NCBI GenBank assembly: GCA_023423795.1
Contig: JAFAEX010000155.1
Span: 1 to 42,526 of the forward strand
DNA length: 42,526 nt
Source: Chloroflexota bacterium
GTDB taxonomy: Bacteria; Chloroflexota; Chloroflexia; Thermomicrobiales; UBA6265
Reading direction: 5' to 3'
In this document: piece by piece, positions 40,558 to 42,526 of the stretch
How positions within the stretch are numbered: the stretch's first letter is position 1
Layout: every line of letters begins with the position of its first letter
Translations under genes and position numbers: made by a program
The notes under the pieces: model-generated
What the model saw: only the letters and a program-made list of their open reading frames with translations
What the model was told of the DNA's origin: nothing
The model's database searches: none

Positions 40558-42526
40558 CTACCGGAGACCGGCCGTTCTGGACAGGAGCCCGGGTCGGTCG
40601 TCGAGCACGAACCCCAGGTCGCGGGCCTTCCGCACGGCATCCCGGCGTCCACTCGCGCCCAGTTTCGCGTACAGATTGCTGGCGTGCCGCTTCACCGTGA
40701 GCGGCGAGATCCGGAGTTCCTGCGCGATCTCCTTGTCGGTCAGCCGCCTGGCGAGTCCGTCCAGCACTTCGCGCTCGCGTTGCGACAGCGCGCCGCCGGG
40801 CAGGTCCGCCGGCTCCTGCCACCGCGCCGCCGCCGCATCGCGCCGGGCATCGGTCCGCCGGGCCGCCTCGACGAGCCCGGCGAGGAACGGCCCGGCCCCG
40901 AACCGGTCCGGGTGGCGCGAGAGCAGCCGCCCGACCGACGGCCCGGCGTCGAGCACCGCACGGACGAACCGTCCCGGCTCGGCGAGCGCGAGCATCCGGA
41001 CGACCGCCTGCTCCGCGCCATCGGCATTCCCCGCCATATCGTGCGCCACCGCTTCCAGCGCGGCAGCCTCCACCGCCCGCTCGCGGACGAGGCGGACATC
41101 CGGGCGCAGGACGAGGTCCTGCACGTCCCGCAGGGCCAAGCCGGCCTGCTGCGGACCGCCCAGCGCCAACCGGATGCGCGCCCGCGTCAGGCCGGGACAT
41201 TCGATGGACACGCCGATAACGGGCGCGGCATCGGCATCGTCCCCGGCGAACCAGCGGACCGCCGCCGCCAGGTTGCCGTCCAGCAGCGCCACCCGCGCAC
41301 CGAACGACCGCGCCAGCAGGCCGCCGGGATCGTCGCGGCCAGACCCCGCCGTATCCCGCGCCACGATCGCCAGCGTCGGTTCGGCCTCCGCCCGGCGCCC
41401 CCGGGCGATGGACGCGAGGGCCGCGCCCATCGCCGCTTCCCGCCGCGTCTCGGCACCCACCACCGCGCCCGGCGCAAGCGCCGCCGCGAAGCAGGCGGCC
41501 GCTTCGTCCAGCCGGTTACGCTGGTAGCAGACCCGCCCCAGCCACACCATCCCGCGCGCGCTCGTCATCGGGCAGCGACGGGAGCGCCGGGCCAGGTTCG
41601 CCAGCCGACGGAGGGCCGCATCCGCCTCGTCGAGCCGCCCGGCGAGCGCGTGCGCGATGCCGGCGGCCAGCAACGGCGCGAGGTCCTCGGCGCCGCCGAC
41701 TCCCGGCGCCGCCACCAGCGCCGCCGACACCACCGGCTCCACCTCGGCGGCGCGGTCCGTCAGCGCCCCGGCGATGGCGAGGTCCGGCAGCACCGCGGCG
41801 CGCACGGCGCCCCACGCGCCCGCGTCCGGCAGGAGGGCCAGGGCCGACAGCGCGGACGCCAGCGCCCCGGCAACGTCGCCGCGTTCCCGGCAGATGGCCG
41901 CTGCCAGCGCCATCGCATCACCGAGCGCCGCCGCGTTCGTCGGCCCGGTCCGGCTGAGGCGGGCCACGGCGCGCTCGACGGCGCTTTCGGCCTCCGGTGA
42001 GGAGCCGCGCAGGCAGGCGACCCGCGCCTCCGCCAGCCACAGACCCGGCCGCTCGTCGCGCACCACGGGCGGCAGCAGCGCCAGCCATCCCTCAACGACC
42101 GCCGCGTTCTCGTCGGCGAGGGCAGCCGGAACCGCCGCCTCGACGATCGCCGCCGCGCCGTCAGGATCGCCCGCCGCCAGCGCCTGCGCCACGGCCTCGG
42201 GAATCCTCCCTTCTGCCGCAAACCAGGCGCTGGCCGCTGGATGCAGCCGACGACGCAGGTCCCGTCCGGACGGCGATTCCCCCGCCGCCACGATCGCTTG
42301 CGCAAGCAACGGGTGGAGCCGGCATTCCGGCAATGCGCCGTCCCCGCACGCGACGAGGCCGGTCGTTGTCGCGACCGCGCGCAGCGCCTGCATCGCGTCC
42401 GCAACCCCGAGTTCCGCGCCGAGGCGATCGACCAGCGCCGGCGGCGCCGGGTCCGCGACCGCCGCGGCGGCGAGCGCGTGCCGCTGGTCCGCCGGCAGCG
42501 CCGGCACGACCTCCGAGCGCATCACC
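40558..42526 (-). CDS. LuxR-type regulator (MalT-like), N terminus cut by the window end
   Basis: At least 655 residues; the frame runs off the right edge, where the ATPase domain should be. The visible part is helix-rich and Ala-rich with TPR-like pairs (residues from about 100 to 560), then a C-terminal HTH: LSQREREVLDGLARRLTDKEI, LRISPLTVKRHASNLYAKLGA and RRDAVRKARDLGF. The pattern HPLLAQAI and WLALLPPVVRDERPGLWLAEARV is typical of the MalT/LAL class, in which ligand and ATP control DNA binding. The gene it controls cannot be told. It ends 127 bases before the DUF4436-like gene on the same strand. Confidence 0.88.
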   Translation of the reverse strand, partial: VMRSEVVPALPADQRHALAAAAVADPAPPALVDRLGAELGVADAMQALRAVATTTGLVACGDGALPECRLHPLLAQAIVAAGESPSGRDLRRRLHPAASAWFAAEGRIPEAVAQALAAGDPDGAAAIVEAAVPAALADENAAVVEGWLALLPPVVRDERPGLWLAEARVACLRGSSPEAESAVERAVARLSRTGPTNAAALGDAMALAAAICRERGDVAGALASALSALALLPDAGAWGAVRAAVLPDLAIAGALTDRAAEVEPVVSAALVAAPGVGGAEDLAPLLAAGIAHALAGRLDEADAALRRLANLARRSRRCPMTSARGMVWLGRVCYQRNRLDEAAACFAAALAPGAVVGAETRREAAMGAALASIARGRRAEAEPTLAIVARDTAGSGRDDPGGLLARSFGARVALLDGNLAAAVRWFAGDDADAAPVIGVSIECPGLTRARIRLALGGPQQAGLALRDVQDLVLRPDVRLVRERAVEAAALEAVAHDMAGNADGAEQAVVRMLALAEPGRFVRAVLDAGPSVGRLLSRHPDRFGAGPFLAGLVEAARRTDARRDAAAARWQEPADLPGGALSQREREVLDGLARRLTDKEIAQELRISPLTVKRHASNLYAKLGASGRRDAVRKARDLGFVLDDRPGLLSRTAGLR

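Overview
The window is a high-GC bacterial chromosome segment. Three things point to a Chloroflexota of the Thermomicrobia/Sphaerobacter type: several secreted proteins carry twin-arginine leaders (one followed by a long Arg/Lys-rich stretch), large LuxR-type ATPase regulators are abundant, and the core genes have this flavour. This placement is inference, since no rRNA gene is present to confirm it.

Left end (1-4650): a probable integrated element. It holds a histidine kinase fragment and a receiver protein, two unknown small genes, two Cro/C1-type regulators on opposite strands, and a large serine recombinase whose 3' end runs into a tRNA-Asp(GTC) gene on the other strand, the likely attachment site.

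4700-15360 (all minus strand): a C45-type acyltransferase/amidase, a dipeptide-type ABC importer (two permeases and a Tat-exported binding protein, but no ATPase genes), a MoxR ATPase, a small membrane protein overlapping a YbhN-type flippase-like protein, a membrane-anchored glycosidase-fold protein that lacks both expected catalytic Glu residues, and endonuclease IV. The two gaps inside the transporter operon hold heptamer repeat arrays.

15600-29050: a Tat-exported trypsin-like protease with a good promoter, a GT2 glycosyltransferase overlapping metG, two tandem MntA-HepT toxin-antitoxin modules in one overlapping operon, an HdeD-like membrane protein, a response regulator lacking its phosphoacceptor Asp, valS, an AbrB-Doc toxin-antitoxin pair (the Doc lacks its catalytic His), a Gly-Ser-rich exported protein and a GT39 mannosyltransferase. 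A dispersed palindromic repeat occurs three times here, once in frame inside the GT39 gene.

29100-42526: a LuxR-type ATPase regulator, two alpha/beta hydrolases, a membrane protein, a PIG-L deacetylase, an Apd1/sucrase-ferredoxin-like Fe-S protein with an upstream palindrome, a short-chain dehydrogenase, an AhpD/carboxymuconolactone decarboxylase-like protein, a YdeI protein, a DUF4436-like membrane protein and a second LuxR-type regulator cut by the window end.

The most notable signal is the AhpD-like gene at 38003-38572. An in-frame TGA replaces the second Cys of its CxxC site, the family sequence continues unbroken after it, and a hairpin sits at the right distance to be a bacterial SECIS element. 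It is a strong selenoprotein candidate (Cys78-x-x-Sec81).
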